Of a stretch of DNA of 64,000 nucleotides, positions 34,518 to 43,107 are shown in pieces. Position 1 is the stretch's first letter. Each line of letters opens with the position of its first letter. Source of the stretch: Thermocatellispora tengchongensis (GTDB taxonomy: Bacteria > Actinomycetota > Actinomycetes > Streptosporangiales > Streptosporangiaceae); NCBI RefSeq assembly GCF_014202315.1, contig NZ_JACHGN010000002.1:590306-654305 (forward strand), read 5' to 3'. A program made the position numbers and the translations under genes. The notes beneath the pieces are model-generated. The model ran no database searches, was not told where the DNA came from, and worked only from the letters and a program-made list of their open reading frames with translations.

Positions 34518-37025
34518 TCACAGCCGGTTCAGCCCCGTGACGTGCAGCACCGCCCGGCCCTCCTCGTCGGAGGCGGCCAGATCGACCTGGGCGTCGATGC
34601 CCCAGTCGTGGTCGCCGGCCGGGTCGTCGATGGTCTGGCGCACCCGCCACAGGCCCTGCTCCTCCTCGATGCGCAGCAGCGCGGGCCCGCGCGCGTCGGG
34701 GCCGGTGCGGATCTCGTCGTGCTCCTCGAAGTACGCGTCGAGGGCCGCGCCCCAGTCGACGTCGGGCGCCAGCTCGGCCAGCTCCTCCTCGCGCTCCAGC
34801 GCGGCCAGCTCCACCAGGCGGAACATGGCGTTGCGCACCAGCACCCGGAACGCCCGCGCGTTGCCGGTCACCGGGCGCGGCTTGGCCTCCAGCTCCTCCT
34901 GCTCGGCGGCGAGCGCGGCCTCGGGGTTGGCCAGCGCCTCCCACTCGTCCAGCAGGCTGGAGTCGACCTGGCGCACCAGCTCGCCCAGCCACTCGATCAG
35001 ATCGACCAGGTCGTCGGTCTTGAGGTGCTCGGGGATCGTGCGCGACAGGGTGCGGTAGGCGTCGGCGAGGTAGCGCAGCACCGTGCCCTCGGAGCGGGCC
35101 AGCTCGTAGAACTGGACGTACTCGGTGAACGTCATCGCGCGCTCGTACATGTCGCGCACCACCGACTTGGGGCTGACCGTGTAGTCGGCCACCCACGGGT
35201 GGCCGCGCCGGTAGGTCTCGTACGCGCCGAGCAGCAGGTCGGCGAGCGGCATCGGGTACATGACCTCGGTGAGGCGCTCCATGCGCTCCTCGTACTCGAT
35301 GCCGTCGGCCTTCATCTGCGCGACCGCCTCGGCCCGCGCCTTGTTGAGCTGCGCCGACAGGATCTGCCTGGGGTCGTCCAGGATGGACTCCACGATCGAG
35401 ACCATGTCCAGCGCGTACGACGGCGACTCGGGGCTGAGCAGCTCGAAGGAGGCCAGCGCGAAGGTGGACAGCGCCTGGTTCAGCGCGAAGTCCTCCTGGA
35501 GGTCGATGGTGAGGCGGGCCATGCGCCCCTGCTCGTCGGGCTCGCGCAGCTTCTCCACGATGCCGCCGGCCAGCAGCGAGCGGTAGATCGCGATGGCCTG
35601 GCTGATGTGCCGCCGCTGCCACTTGCGGTCCTCGTGGTTGTCGGTCAGCAGGTGCTTCATGGCGGCGAAGCAGTCGCCCGGCCGGTTGATCACGGCCAGC
35701 AGCATGGCGTTGCTCACCTTGAACCGGGAGGTCAGCGGCTCGGGCTCGGCGTTCTGGAGCTTCTCGAAGGTGTCCTCGCTCCACCCGACGAAGCCCTCGG
35801 GCGGCTTCTTGCGGGCGTAGCCGCGCCGCCGCTTCGGGTCGTCGCCGATCTTGGCCAGGGCGCGCTCGTTCTCGATGACGTGCTCGGGCGCCTGGCACAC
35901 CACGTAGCCGATCGTGTCGAACCCGGCGCGCCCGGCCCGGCCCGCGATCTGGTGGAACTCCCGGGCGCGCAGCCGGCGCACCTTGGTGCCGTCGAACTTC
36001 GACAGCGCGGTGAACAGCACCGTGCGGATCGGCACGTTCACCCCGACGCCCAGCGTGTCGGTGCCGCAGATGACCTTGAGCAGCCCGGCCTGCGCCAGCC
36101 GCTCCACCAGCCGGCGGTACTTCGGCAGCATGCCGGCGTGGTGCACGCCGATGCCGTGGCGCACCAGCCGCGACAGCGCCCGGCCGAACCTGGTGGTGAA
36201 CCGGAAGCCGCCGATCAGCTTGGCGATGGCCTCCTTCTCGGCCTTGGTGCACATGTTGATGCTCATCAGCGCCTGGGCCCGCTCCATCGCGGCGGCCTGG
36301 GTGAAGTGCACGATGTAGACGGGGGCCTGCTGGGTGGACAGCAGCTCCTCCAGCGTCTCGTGCAGCGGGGTGAGCCGGTAGGAGTAGACCAGCGGCACCG
36401 GCCGCTCGGCGTTCTTGACCACCGCCGTGGGCCGCCCGGTGCGCCGGGTCAGGTCGCGCTCGAACATCGAGACGTCGCCCAGCGTGGCCGACATCAGGAT
36501 GAACTGCACGTTCGGCAGCTCCAGCAGCGGCACCTGCCAGGCCCAGCCGCGGTCGGGCTCGGCGTAGAAGTGGAACTCGTCCATCACGACCTGGCCGATG
36601 TCGGCCGCCGCCCCGTCGCGCAGCGCGACATTGGCCAGGATCTCGGCGGTGCAGCAGATGAGCGGGGCGCCGGGGTTGACGCTGGCGTCGCCGGTCATCA
36701 TGCCGACGTTCTCGGTGCCGAACAGCGCGCACAGGTCGAAGAACTTCTCCGACACCAGCGCCTTGATCGGCGCGGTGTAGAAGGTGCGCACGTCGCGGGT
36801 CAGCGCGGTGAAGTGGGCTCCCGCCGCGACCAGGCTCTTGCCCGAGCCGGTCGGCGTGGACAGGATCAGGTTGTTGCCGGAGACGACCTCGATCAGCGCC
36901 TCCTCCTGGTGCGGATAGAGGGTGAGCCCGCGCTGGGTGTTCCATTCGACGAAGGCGTCGAAGATGGTGTCGGCGTCGGCGTCGATGGACTCTGGGAGGT
37001 GGTCGATGAGGCTCACGTCTCTCAT
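34518..37025 (-). CDS. SKI2-like DEAD/DEAH-box helicase with DUF3516-like C-terminus
   Basis: 835 residues. Motif I TPTGSGKS near residue 59, motif II VMDEFHFY, motif III MSATLGD, then IVHFTQ, GVGVNVPIRTVLF and motif VI HQIAGRAGRAG. The 350-residue C-terminal half matches the actinobacterial DUF3516 extension in position and composition. Likely an RNA or DNA helicase of the SKI2 branch, cytoplasmic. The gene stands alone upstream of the lipase-like gene; no operon partner is obvious. Confidence 0.92.
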   Translation of the reverse strand: MRDVSLIDHLPESIDADADTIFDAFVEWNTQRGLTLYPHQEEALIEVVSGNNLILSTPTGSGKSLVAAGAHFTALTRDVRTFYTAPIKALVSEKFFDLCALFGTENVGMMTGDASVNPGAPLICCTAEILANVALRDGAAADIGQVVMDEFHFYAEPDRGWAWQVPLLELPNVQFILMSATLGDVSMFERDLTRRTGRPTAVVKNAERPVPLVYSYRLTPLHETLEELLSTQQAPVYIVHFTQAAAMERAQALMSINMCTKAEKEAIAKLIGGFRFTTRFGRALSRLVRHGIGVHHAGMLPKYRRLVERLAQAGLLKVICGTDTLGVGVNVPIRTVLFTALSKFDGTKVRRLRAREFHQIAGRAGRAGFDTIGYVVCQAPEHVIENERALAKIGDDPKRRRGYARKKPPEGFVGWSEDTFEKLQNAEPEPLTSRFKVSNAMLLAVINRPGDCFAAMKHLLTDNHEDRKWQRRHISQAIAIYRSLLAGGIVEKLREPDEQGRMARLTIDLQEDFALNQALSTFALASFELLSPESPSYALDMVSIVESILDDPRQILSAQLNKARAEAVAQMKADGIEYEERMERLTEVMYPMPLADLLLGAYETYRRGHPWVADYTVSPKSVVRDMYERAMTFTEYVQFYELARSEGTVLRYLADAYRTLSRTIPEHLKTDDLVDLIEWLGELVRQVDSSLLDEWEALANPEAALAAEQEELEAKPRPVTGNARAFRVLVRNAMFRLVELAALEREEELAELAPDVDWGAALDAYFEEHDEIRTGPDARGPALLRIEEEQGLWRVRQTIDDPAGDHDWGIDAQVDLAASDEEGRAVLHVTGLNRL

Positions 37026-37091
37026 ACTGCCGAACTTGCGCGATTAGTCGAACCGGCCGGTCAGATCCAGGGGGGACAGGGCAGATCGGGG

Positions 37092-38396
37092 TCAGAGTCT
37101 GGGCACGGTCAGCAGCAGGCCGGCGCCGATGGCCAGCATCCCGGCGACCGGGGCGAGCCCGGGGGCGAACCCGGCGACGGTGAGGGTGAGCAGGCCCGCG
37201 CCGACCAGGGCCGCCGCGGCCAGCGCGCCCGGCCACCCCAGCGGCCCGTACGGCACCGCCGGCGGGCGCTCGAAGCGGGCCAGGCCGCGCAGCAGCGGCC
37301 ACAGCACCAGGCCGAGCAGACCCAGCCACAGCGGCCACAGCGCCGCCCACGCCGCCCCGCCCGGCTCCGGCGTGCTGACCCCGAGCCCGACCACGACCAC
37401 CCCGGCCACCGCGACCAGCGCCGGCATGTGCCACAGGTACGCCGTCATGATCCGCGGCCCGGCCCAGCCGAGCGCCGGGCGCAGCCACCGGGCGCGCACG
37501 ATCAGCGGGCGCAGCAGCAGGGCCAGCCCGATCTGCCCGATCCCGACGGCCAGCAGCGCCAGCGTGGGCGGCGCCATGTTGGACACCGGCGCGCCGGGCA
37601 GGCCGATCATGCTGCCCGGGTAGGGGCCGGCGGCCACCAGCAGCAGCGCCGCGCCGTAGCCGCCGGCCACGAGGAGCAGGGGCCGGGTGATGCGGCCGTC
37701 GGCGTACAGGAAGCCGATCTGGTGCACCGCGAGCCAGACGCAGGCCACGTTGAGGTAGCCGAGCCACTCCAGGCCGGTGCCGAAGCGCAGCAGGTCCACC
37801 GCGACCGCGCCCGCGGCCAGGACGGCGGGCACGCGGGCGCCGTACCGCTCGTGCGCGCGCAGCAGGACCGGGCTGAGCGCCACCGCGATCAGGTACGCCG
37901 CCAGGAACCACAGCAACTGCCCGGTCAGCCGGGCGCCGACCTCCACCGGCTGCTCGGGCAGGCCGAGCGCGAGCAGCGCGTGCGGCAGCGGCACCCACAC
38001 CGCGCCCAGCGCCAGCACCGGCCAGGCCAGGCGGCGCAGCCGCTGCGCCAGCCACACCGGCCCCGCCTCCAGGTACGCCCCGCCGCGGGCGCGCAGCCCG
38101 ATCGCGTTCGCCGCGCCGCCCGCGAAGAACACCAGCGGCATGACCTGGCTGATCCAGGTCACCGCGAACACCCCCGGCGCGGCCAGGGCGTTGCCGGTGA
38201 CGATGCGGCCGTCGGCGAACGACAGGACGGGCATGCTCCAGTGCTGCAGGATCACCAGCGCCATGCCGAACAGGCGCAGCGCGTCCACGAAGACGTCCCG
38301 GCCGGCGACGGCGACGGGAGCGGGGGCGGGGGCAAGGGCAGGGGCAGGGCGTTCGAGTAGGACGGTCATGTGGGGGCTCGATTCCTCGCAGGTCAT
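37092..38396 (-). CDS. Acyltransferase 3 family membrane protein
   Basis: 434 residues (or 425 from ATG 38369). About ten hydrophobic segments after an Ala/Pro-rich head; FVDALRLFGMALVILQHW is the first segment with the conserved Arg and His of the acyltransferase-3 family, and LVFFAGGAANAIGL and AYLWHMPAL follow as expected. It acylates an extracytoplasmic or lipid-linked sugar. It is divergent from a two-component system that may control it. Confidence 0.87.
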   Translation of the reverse strand: MTCEESSPHMTVLLERPAPALAPAPAPVAVAGRDVFVDALRLFGMALVILQHWSMPVLSFADGRIVTGNALAAPGVFAVTWISQVMPLVFFAGGAANAIGLRARGGAYLEAGPVWLAQRLRRLAWPVLALGAVWVPLPHALLALGLPEQPVEVGARLTGQLLWFLAAYLIAVALSPVLLRAHERYGARVPAVLAAGAVAVDLLRFGTGLEWLGYLNVACVWLAVHQIGFLYADGRITRPLLLVAGGYGAALLLVAAGPYPGSMIGLPGAPVSNMAPPTLALLAVGIGQIGLALLLRPLIVRARWLRPALGWAGPRIMTAYLWHMPALVAVAGVVVVGLGVSTPEPGGAAWAALWPLWLGLLGLVLWPLLRGLARFERPPAVPYGPLGWPGALAAAALVGAGLLTLTVAGFAPGLAPVAGMLAIGAGLLLTVPRL

Positions 38397-38565
38397 GGGG
38401 ACGACGTGCGTATCGAGCCTCCCGCCGGGGGCATGCCCCGCGCAGTCACGCGGGCGGGCGTCTCGGGGTCAAGGGCCCACCACCGGCGGGGGTAGGGACA
38501 GCCCTACCCGAGGACACCGGTTCGCCGGGTCGTCCGGTGGCGGGCGTCCTCGTAGCGTTGAGGCC

Positions 38566-39813
38566 ATGCGCTCCCTCATGCGACAGATCGGCATCGACAC
38601 GCGATACCTGCTGGTCGGCCTCCCCCTGACGGTGATCGGGTTCGTGCTCCTGGTCGCGGGCTTCGCGGCCGGGGTCGGCACGGTCGTGGTCTGGGTCGGG
38701 CTGCCCATCCTGGCCGGGACCCTGCTGCTGGCGCGGGTGTTCGCCGATGCCGAGCGCAGGCTGCTGCCCGGCGTCTTCGGCCGCGACCTGGCCCGGCCCC
38801 GCTACCCCCGGCCGCCGGAGGGCGCGGGCGCGTTCCGGCGCCTGGTGAACCCGATGACGAACGGCCAGGCGTGGCTGGACCTGCTGCACGGCGTCCTGGC
38901 GCTCCCCTTCGCGATCGTGGGGTTCGTGGCCGCGGTGACGTGGTGGGCCGTCACGCTGGCCGGGCTCACCTATCCGCTCTACGGCTGGATCCTCTACAAC
39001 ATCCCGGGCAACGAGTCGCTGCCCGACCTGCTCGGCCTGCCCGACACCTACTTCACGGACGCGGCGTTCAACTTCGCCATCGGGGCGGTGGCCGCGCTCA
39101 CGCTGCCGTTCGCGCTGCGTTTCGTCGCGCTGCTGAAGGGCAGCCTGGCGCGGGCCCTGCTGACCGGCGTGGCCGAACTGCACGAGCGCATCGACGACCT
39201 GGCCGAGGGGCGGGCGGCGGCGGTCTCGGCCGAGGCCGCGGCGCTGCGCCGGCTGGAGCGTGACATCCACGACGGGCCGCAGCAGCGCCTGGTCCACCTG
39301 GCCATGGAGCTGTCGCGGGCCCGGCGGCAGATGGGCAAGGACCCGGCGGCGGCCGAGAGCACGCTCGCCGAGGCGATCGTGGCGACCCGCGAGACGCTGG
39401 ACGAGCTGCGCGCGCTCTCGCGCGGCATCGCCCCGCCGGTGCTGGCGGACCGGGGCCTGGCCCCCGCCCTCGCGGCGCTGGCGAGCCGGTGCACGGTCCC
39501 GGTGGACATCGACGTGCAGGTCGCCGAGCGCTACCCCGCGGCGATCGAGAACACCGTCTACTTCGTGGTGGCGGAGTCGCTGACGAACGTGGCCAAGCAC
39601 AGCCAGGCGACCTCCTGCTCGGTCACGCTGACCCGCACGGGCGACGTGCTGCTGCTCACGATCGGGGATGATGGTGTCGGCGGCGCCCATGTCGCCAAGG
39701 GACACGGCCTGGCCGGTCTGGCCGACCGGCTGCGCGCGGTCGATGGCGAACTGGCCGTCGAGTCGCCGCCCGGGGGGCCGACGATGATCGTGGCGGAGGT
39801 ACCGTGCGGGTGA
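38566..39813 (+). CDS. Sensor histidine kinase (HisKA_3/NarX type)
   Basis: 415 residues. Four to five membrane segments in the first 195 residues resemble the actinomycete 'putative sensor' domain. Phospho-acceptor His235 lies in LERDIHDGPQQRLVHL; the ATPase domain has ESLTNVAKHSQA, GDDGVGG and GHGLAGLADR. The next gene, the response regulator, overlaps it by 10 bp. The acyltransferase on the other side of the promoter gap is a candidate target. Confidence 0.92.
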   Translation: MRSLMRQIGIDTRYLLVGLPLTVIGFVLLVAGFAAGVGTVVVWVGLPILAGTLLLARVFADAERRLLPGVFGRDLARPRYPRPPEGAGAFRRLVNPMTNGQAWLDLLHGVLALPFAIVGFVAAVTWWAVTLAGLTYPLYGWILYNIPGNESLPDLLGLPDTYFTDAAFNFAIGAVAALTLPFALRFVALLKGSLARALLTGVAELHERIDDLAEGRAAAVSAEAAALRRLERDIHDGPQQRLVHLAMELSRARRQMGKDPAAAESTLAEAIVATRETLDELRALSRGIAPPVLADRGLAPALAALASRCTVPVDIDVQVAERYPAAIENTVYFVVAESLTNVAKHSQATSCSVTLTRTGDVLLLTIGDDGVGGAHVAKGHGLAGLADRLRAVDGELAVESPPGGPTMIVAEVPCG

Positions 39814-40451
39814 TCGTGGCCGACGACGCCGTCCTGATCAGGGAGGGCCTGATCAGGCTGCTGGAGGAGTTCGGCTGCGAGGTCGTCGAGGCGGTGGGCG
39901 ACGGTGAGGCCCTGGTGCGGGCCGTCGCCGACCACCGCCCCGACGTCTCGGTGGTGGACGTGCGCATGCCGCCGACCTTCAGCGACGAGGGGCTGCGCGC
40001 GGCGGTGGAGGCCCGCAGGCGGGTGCCGGGCGCGCCCGTGCTGATCCTGTCGCAGTACGTGGAGGTGTCGTATGCCGACGATCTGCTCGCCGACGCGCGC
40101 GGCGCGGTGGGCTACCTGCTCAAGGACCGCGTCGTGGACGTCGATGAGTTCCTCGGCGGCCTGCGCCGCGTCGCCGCGGGCGGCACGGTCTTCGACCCCG
40201 AGGTGGTGGCCCAGTTGATGGTGCGAAGGCGCCGTGACGACCCCCTCGCCTCGCTCACGCCCCGCGAGCGCGAGGTGCTCGGGTTGATGGCCGAGGGCAG
40301 GTCCAACCCGGCGATCGGCCGGCAGCTCGTGATCAGTGACGGCGCGGTCGAAAAGCACATCCGCAGCATCTTCGCCAAGCTCGGCCTCCACGCGGAGGAC
40401 GCCGACCAGCACAGGCGCGTGCTGGCCGTGCTCACCTACCTCAGATCCTGA
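39804..40451 (+). CDS. NarL/LuxR-type response regulator
   Basis: 215 residues, GTG start inside the kinase gene. Receiver domain with acceptor Asp52 (SVVDVRMPP), Lys in LLKDR and the output HTH at about 148-205 (LTPREREVLGLMAEGRSNPAIGRQL then AVEKHIRSIFAKLGL). It pairs with the kinase above. Confidence 0.94.
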   Translation: MRVIVADDAVLIREGLIRLLEEFGCEVVEAVGDGEALVRAVADHRPDVSVVDVRMPPTFSDEGLRAAVEARRRVPGAPVLILSQYVEVSYADDLLADARGAVGYLLKDRVVDVDEFLGGLRRVAAGGTVFDPEVVAQLMVRRRRDDPLASLTPREREVLGLMAEGRSNPAIGRQLVISDGAVEKHIRSIFAKLGLHAEDADQHRRVLAVLTYLRS

Positions 40452-40455
40452 CGCC

Positions 40456-40525
40456 CTCTTCGGCACGTCCTCCTCGGCACGCCCGCTTCGGCATGCCCTC
40501 TTCCGCATGCCCTCTTCCGCATGAA
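40456..40525. repeat. Five tandem 14-bp repeats just after a stop codon
   Basis: CTCTTCGGCACGTC and four variants (last ones CTCTTCCGCATGCC, CTCTTCCGCATGAA) run without gaps from 40456 to 40525, starting 4 bp after the response-regulator stop. Confidence 0.9.
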
Positions 40526-40565
40526 CGCCTCGGCGGCGAACCGGCCTTCCCCGCCCCGCTTCACC

Positions 40566-40583
40566 CCCGGCCTGAAGGCCGGG
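40566..40583. terminator. Hairpin between convergent genes
   Basis: CCCGGCC-TGAA-GGCCGGG, 7-bp stem and 4-base loop, between the ends of the response regulator and the mihF-like gene. It probably terminates both. The sequence also recalls the right-end hairpin of IS200/IS605 elements; no transposase or TnpB gene is nearby. Confidence 0.6.
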
Positions 40584-40621
40584 AGCACCGCGGACGGTCC
40601 GGGAAGCGGGGGGAGGCGCGG

Positions 40622-40927
40622 TCAGGAGAGCGCGTCCACCAGCTTGCGGCGCTGCTGCGCGCCCAGCCCGCCGATGCGCCGGTTGGCGTCGACGCCCGCC
40701 TGCTCCATCAGCGCCGTGGCCTTGGCCGGGCCCACGCCCTTGACCGCGCGCAGGGCCTGCGACACCTTCGTCTTCTTGGTGATCTCGTCGTCCCGGGCGA
40801 GAAGGTCGGAGAAGGACAGCTCGCCGGACTTGATCTTGGCCAGCAGCGCCGCCCTCGCGGCCCGCGCCTCGGCCGCCTTCTCCAGCGCCGCCTGGCGCTG
40901 CTCGGGGGTGAGTGTGGGAAGTGCCAT
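40622..40927 (-). CDS. mihF: Actinobacterial integration host factor (mIHF/sIHF family)
   Basis: 101 residues, ATG with AGGAGGAG upstream. ALPTLTPEQRQAALEKAAEARAARA is the typical N-terminal helix (here residues 2-26) and VSQALRAVKGVGPAKATALM is the helix-hairpin-helix DNA-binding part, followed by RRIGGLGAQQRRKL. A nucleoid protein. This copy may be a second paralogue, as it is not next to gmk, where the main gene usually sits; only the whole genome would show that. Confidence 0.85.
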   Translation of the reverse strand: MALPTLTPEQRQAALEKAAEARAARAALLAKIKSGELSFSDLLARDDEITKKTKVSQALRAVKGVGPAKATALMEQAGVDANRRIGGLGAQQRRKLVDALS

Positions 40928-41012
40928 GAGTGTCTCCTCCTCGGGTCCTGGAGTCGGGTGTGTGTTACCCGTGTTGCCGAATCTAATCGCGGCGAGCACG
41001 AGTTTTCCGTGT

Positions 41013-42659
41013 TCACCGGCTTCTGGGAAGCACGGCCAGCCCGTAAGCGACCGCGTACCGGTGCCCGAGGGCGCCCGCGACGTCCCCGCGGCCGAGCGCG
41101 ATGCCCTCCGGCAGCTCGTGCGCGAGGACCGCCAGCACCTCGTCGTCACCGGCGGGCCCGCCCACCACGACGGCGGCAGGCGGCAGGGGGCCGGGCAGCG
41201 CGGCCAGGGCCCGGCGCACGGTGCCGCCGAGCACCTCCGCCTTGATCGCCCGGCGCAGCACCCGCCACTCCGCAGGGCTCATGACCTGCGAGAACGCCAG
41301 CAACCCGGCCGGGCCGGGCGCCGCCAGCGAGCCGACGGACGCGGGCGGCGCCGCGGCGCCGAGGAACGTGCGCGTGCCGTCCTCGCCGACCGCGAGATGC
41401 GGGTTCTCCACCCGTACGCACGGCCCCCGTTTGATCCATTCGGCGGCCCCGCGCGGCACGCCGACCACCGCCGCGACCGCCGCCGTGAGTAGGTCTCCGG
41501 CGCCCGCCGCCACCGCTTCCGCTCTTAGCTGATCCGGCGAAATTCCATCGCCTCCGGCGTGTCGCGGGGCTCCGATGACGTCCACGGTGCCGCCGCCGAG
41601 GTCGATCACGAGCGCTCCGGGCGGCGCGCCGGGGGTCGTCAGCGCGCCCCGGCGGGCCGCGCCGGCCTCGGAGGGGGCGCGGCGCACCGGCCGCCGGAAG
41701 ACCTCCTCCGCGTCCGCCGCCGGGGCCTCGTCCTCGTGCTCCAGGGTGGCCAGCAGCAGCGAGCGGCGGCGTACGGCGCGGGGGCGCGCGTGCACCGACG
41801 CCGCCAGCGCGTCCAGGTCGAGCACCGCCCGCTCCAGGGTCGCCTCCGGCGGCTCGGGGGCGGGCTCCGGCGGCGGGGCGGCGGTGCGCAGCCGGGCGAC
41901 CACGGCGTTGGACACGTCGTACAGCTCGCGGCACACGGCCTGCGCGTGCGCCTCCTCGCCCGGCGCCGAACCCGGGAACGCCGCCTTCAGGAACAGCGCG
42001 TCGGACAGCTTGGCCAGCGGCCGGCCGGGCGGGCGCACCTCCACCGCGACCAGCTCGGCGTCCGCCAGGGCCGACAGGTCCACCTGGTCCACGACCGGCA
42101 GCGGGGCGCCGATCCGGTTGCCGATCAGCCGCGCCTCGTCGCCCTCGGCGAGCACGCCGGCGACCCGGACGCCCGCGGCGAGCAGCGTGCGGACCCAGGC
42201 CGCCGCCCGCTCGTAGCCCATCGCCCGCGGCACCAGCGCGACCACCGCCGCGTCCCCAGGAGCAGTGTCCCCAGGCGTCTTGTCCCCAGGCGTCTTGTCC
42301 CCAGGAGCGGCGTCCCCGGGCGTCTGGTCGCCGGGCAGGAGGGGGCGGCCGACGGCGACGCCCTCGCCTGCGGGGGTGGGGGAGGCCGCGGCGACCACGC
42401 GCAGCCGCCCGGTGTCCGGGGCCGCGGCTGGCAGCGCGAGCGTGGCCGTGGAGACCGGGCGCAGCGGGGCCAGCACGACCTCCTCCACCCGCTCGCCGGT
42501 CTCCCGCTCCAGCCGGTCCACCAGCGCCGCCGCGCCGCGCAGCGAGGCCGGCCCGCCCTTGGGGCCCCGGGTCAGCACACGGTCCCAGGCGACCGGCACG
42601 CCGTCCTTCACCACGACGACCTCGGTCGTCGCGTTGCCGACGTCCACCCCGGCGATCAT
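41013..42659 (-). CDS. Diol/glycerol dehydratase reactivase, large subunit (DdrA/PduG-like)
   Basis: 548 residues. MIAGVDVGNATTEVVVVKDG opens an actin/HSP70-like ATPase domain (20 residues shown), and ALVIDLGGGTVDVIGAP carries the second phosphate loop. Family members swap damaged B12 out of the dehydratase. Residues about 105-135 are a (PGDxx) pentapeptide repeat from a 15-bp tandem repeat. It is 4 bp downstream of the small dehydratase subunit. A small reactivase subunit (DdrB/PduH) is not seen next to it. Confidence 0.88.
   Translation of the reverse strand: MIAGVDVGNATTEVVVVKDGVPVAWDRVLTRGPKGGPASLRGAAALVDRLERETGERVEEVVLAPLRPVSTATLALPAAAPDTGRLRVVAAASPTPAGEGVAVGRPLLPGDQTPGDAAPGDKTPGDKTPGDTAPGDAAVVALVPRAMGYERAAAWVRTLLAAGVRVAGVLAEGDEARLIGNRIGAPLPVVDQVDLSALADAELVAVEVRPPGRPLAKLSDALFLKAAFPGSAPGEEAHAQAVCRELYDVSNAVVARLRTAAPPPEPAPEPPEATLERAVLDLDALAASVHARPRAVRRRSLLLATLEHEDEAPAADAEEVFRRPVRRAPSEAGAARRGALTTPGAPPGALVIDLGGGTVDVIGAPRHAGGDGISPDQLRAEAVAAGAGDLLTAAVAAVVGVPRGAAEWIKRGPCVRVENPHLAVGEDGTRTFLGAAAPPASVGSLAAPGPAGLLAFSQVMSPAEWRVLRRAIKAEVLGGTVRRALAALPGPLPPAAVVVGGPAGDDEVLAVLAHELPEGIALGRGDVAGALGHRYAVAYGLAVLPRSR
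42252..42341. repeat. In-frame 15-bp tandem repeats in the reactivase gene
   Basis: Units beginning GTCCCCAGG at 42252, 42267, 42282, 42297, 42312 (GTCCCCGGG) and 42327 (GTCGCCGGG) with period 15; two consecutive copies are identical. They encode Pro-Gly-Asp-x-x on the minus strand. Confidence 0.92.
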
Positions 42660-42663
42660 GCGC

Positions 42664-43107
42664 TCAGGGGGCCTGCGCGGGCTTGAGCAGGCCGCGGCGG
42701 GCGTACACGTCGCGGGCCTCGCGCACCAGCGTGGCGTTGAGCGGGCAGCCGCTCGCGGCCAGCCAGGCGGCCAGCGCGGTCAGCTCGTCGGCGGTGGAGC
42801 GGTGCGGGCGCAGCGCCTCGTACACCCGCATCACGTCGGTGTCGGAGATCCTGGTCAGCTCCGCCGCCCGGCGCAGGTTGGCCGCGAGCTGCGGGTTGCC
42901 GTGCTCGGCCGCCACGATCGCCTGGCGCTCCAGCACGTCGGGGTGGATGCGCAGGTCGTCGGGGCCCACCTCGCCCCGGCGCACCGCGTTGAGGTCGATC
43001 GAGCCGACCGGACGGCCCGAGTACGCCCGGACCTCCGTGCTCTCCGTGTTCTCCGGGCCCTCGGCGCCCTCGGCGCTCTCGCGGCCCTCACGCCCCCGGC
43101 CGGTCAC
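42664..43107 (-). CDS. B12-dependent diol dehydratase, small subunit (PduE-like)
   Basis: 147 residues, GTG start sharing GTGA with the preceding stop. A Glu/Gly-rich head (about 27 residues) is followed by the small-subunit core: DDLRIHPDVLERQAIVA, RRAAELTRISDTDVMRVYEA, ALRPHRST. Packs against the large subunit barrel. It sits between the fused large/medium gene and the reactivase, as in pdu operons. Confidence 0.92.
   Translation of the reverse strand: MTGRGREGRESAEGAEGPENTESTEVRAYSGRPVGSIDLNAVRRGEVGPDDLRIHPDVLERQAIVAAEHGNPQLAANLRRAAELTRISDTDVMRVYEALRPHRSTADELTALAAWLAASGCPLNATLVREARDVYARRGLLKPAQAP

Noticed and set aside
34497-38360. 1287-codon open frame opposite the helicase and acyltransferase
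   Set aside because: Its translation is Arg/Gln/His-rich low-complexity sequence; the opposite strand carries clear helicase and acyltransferase motifs. It is a high-GC shadow frame.
40456-40525. Tandem 14-bp repeats considered as a CRISPR array
   Set aside because: No unique spacers, unit too short, no cas genes.
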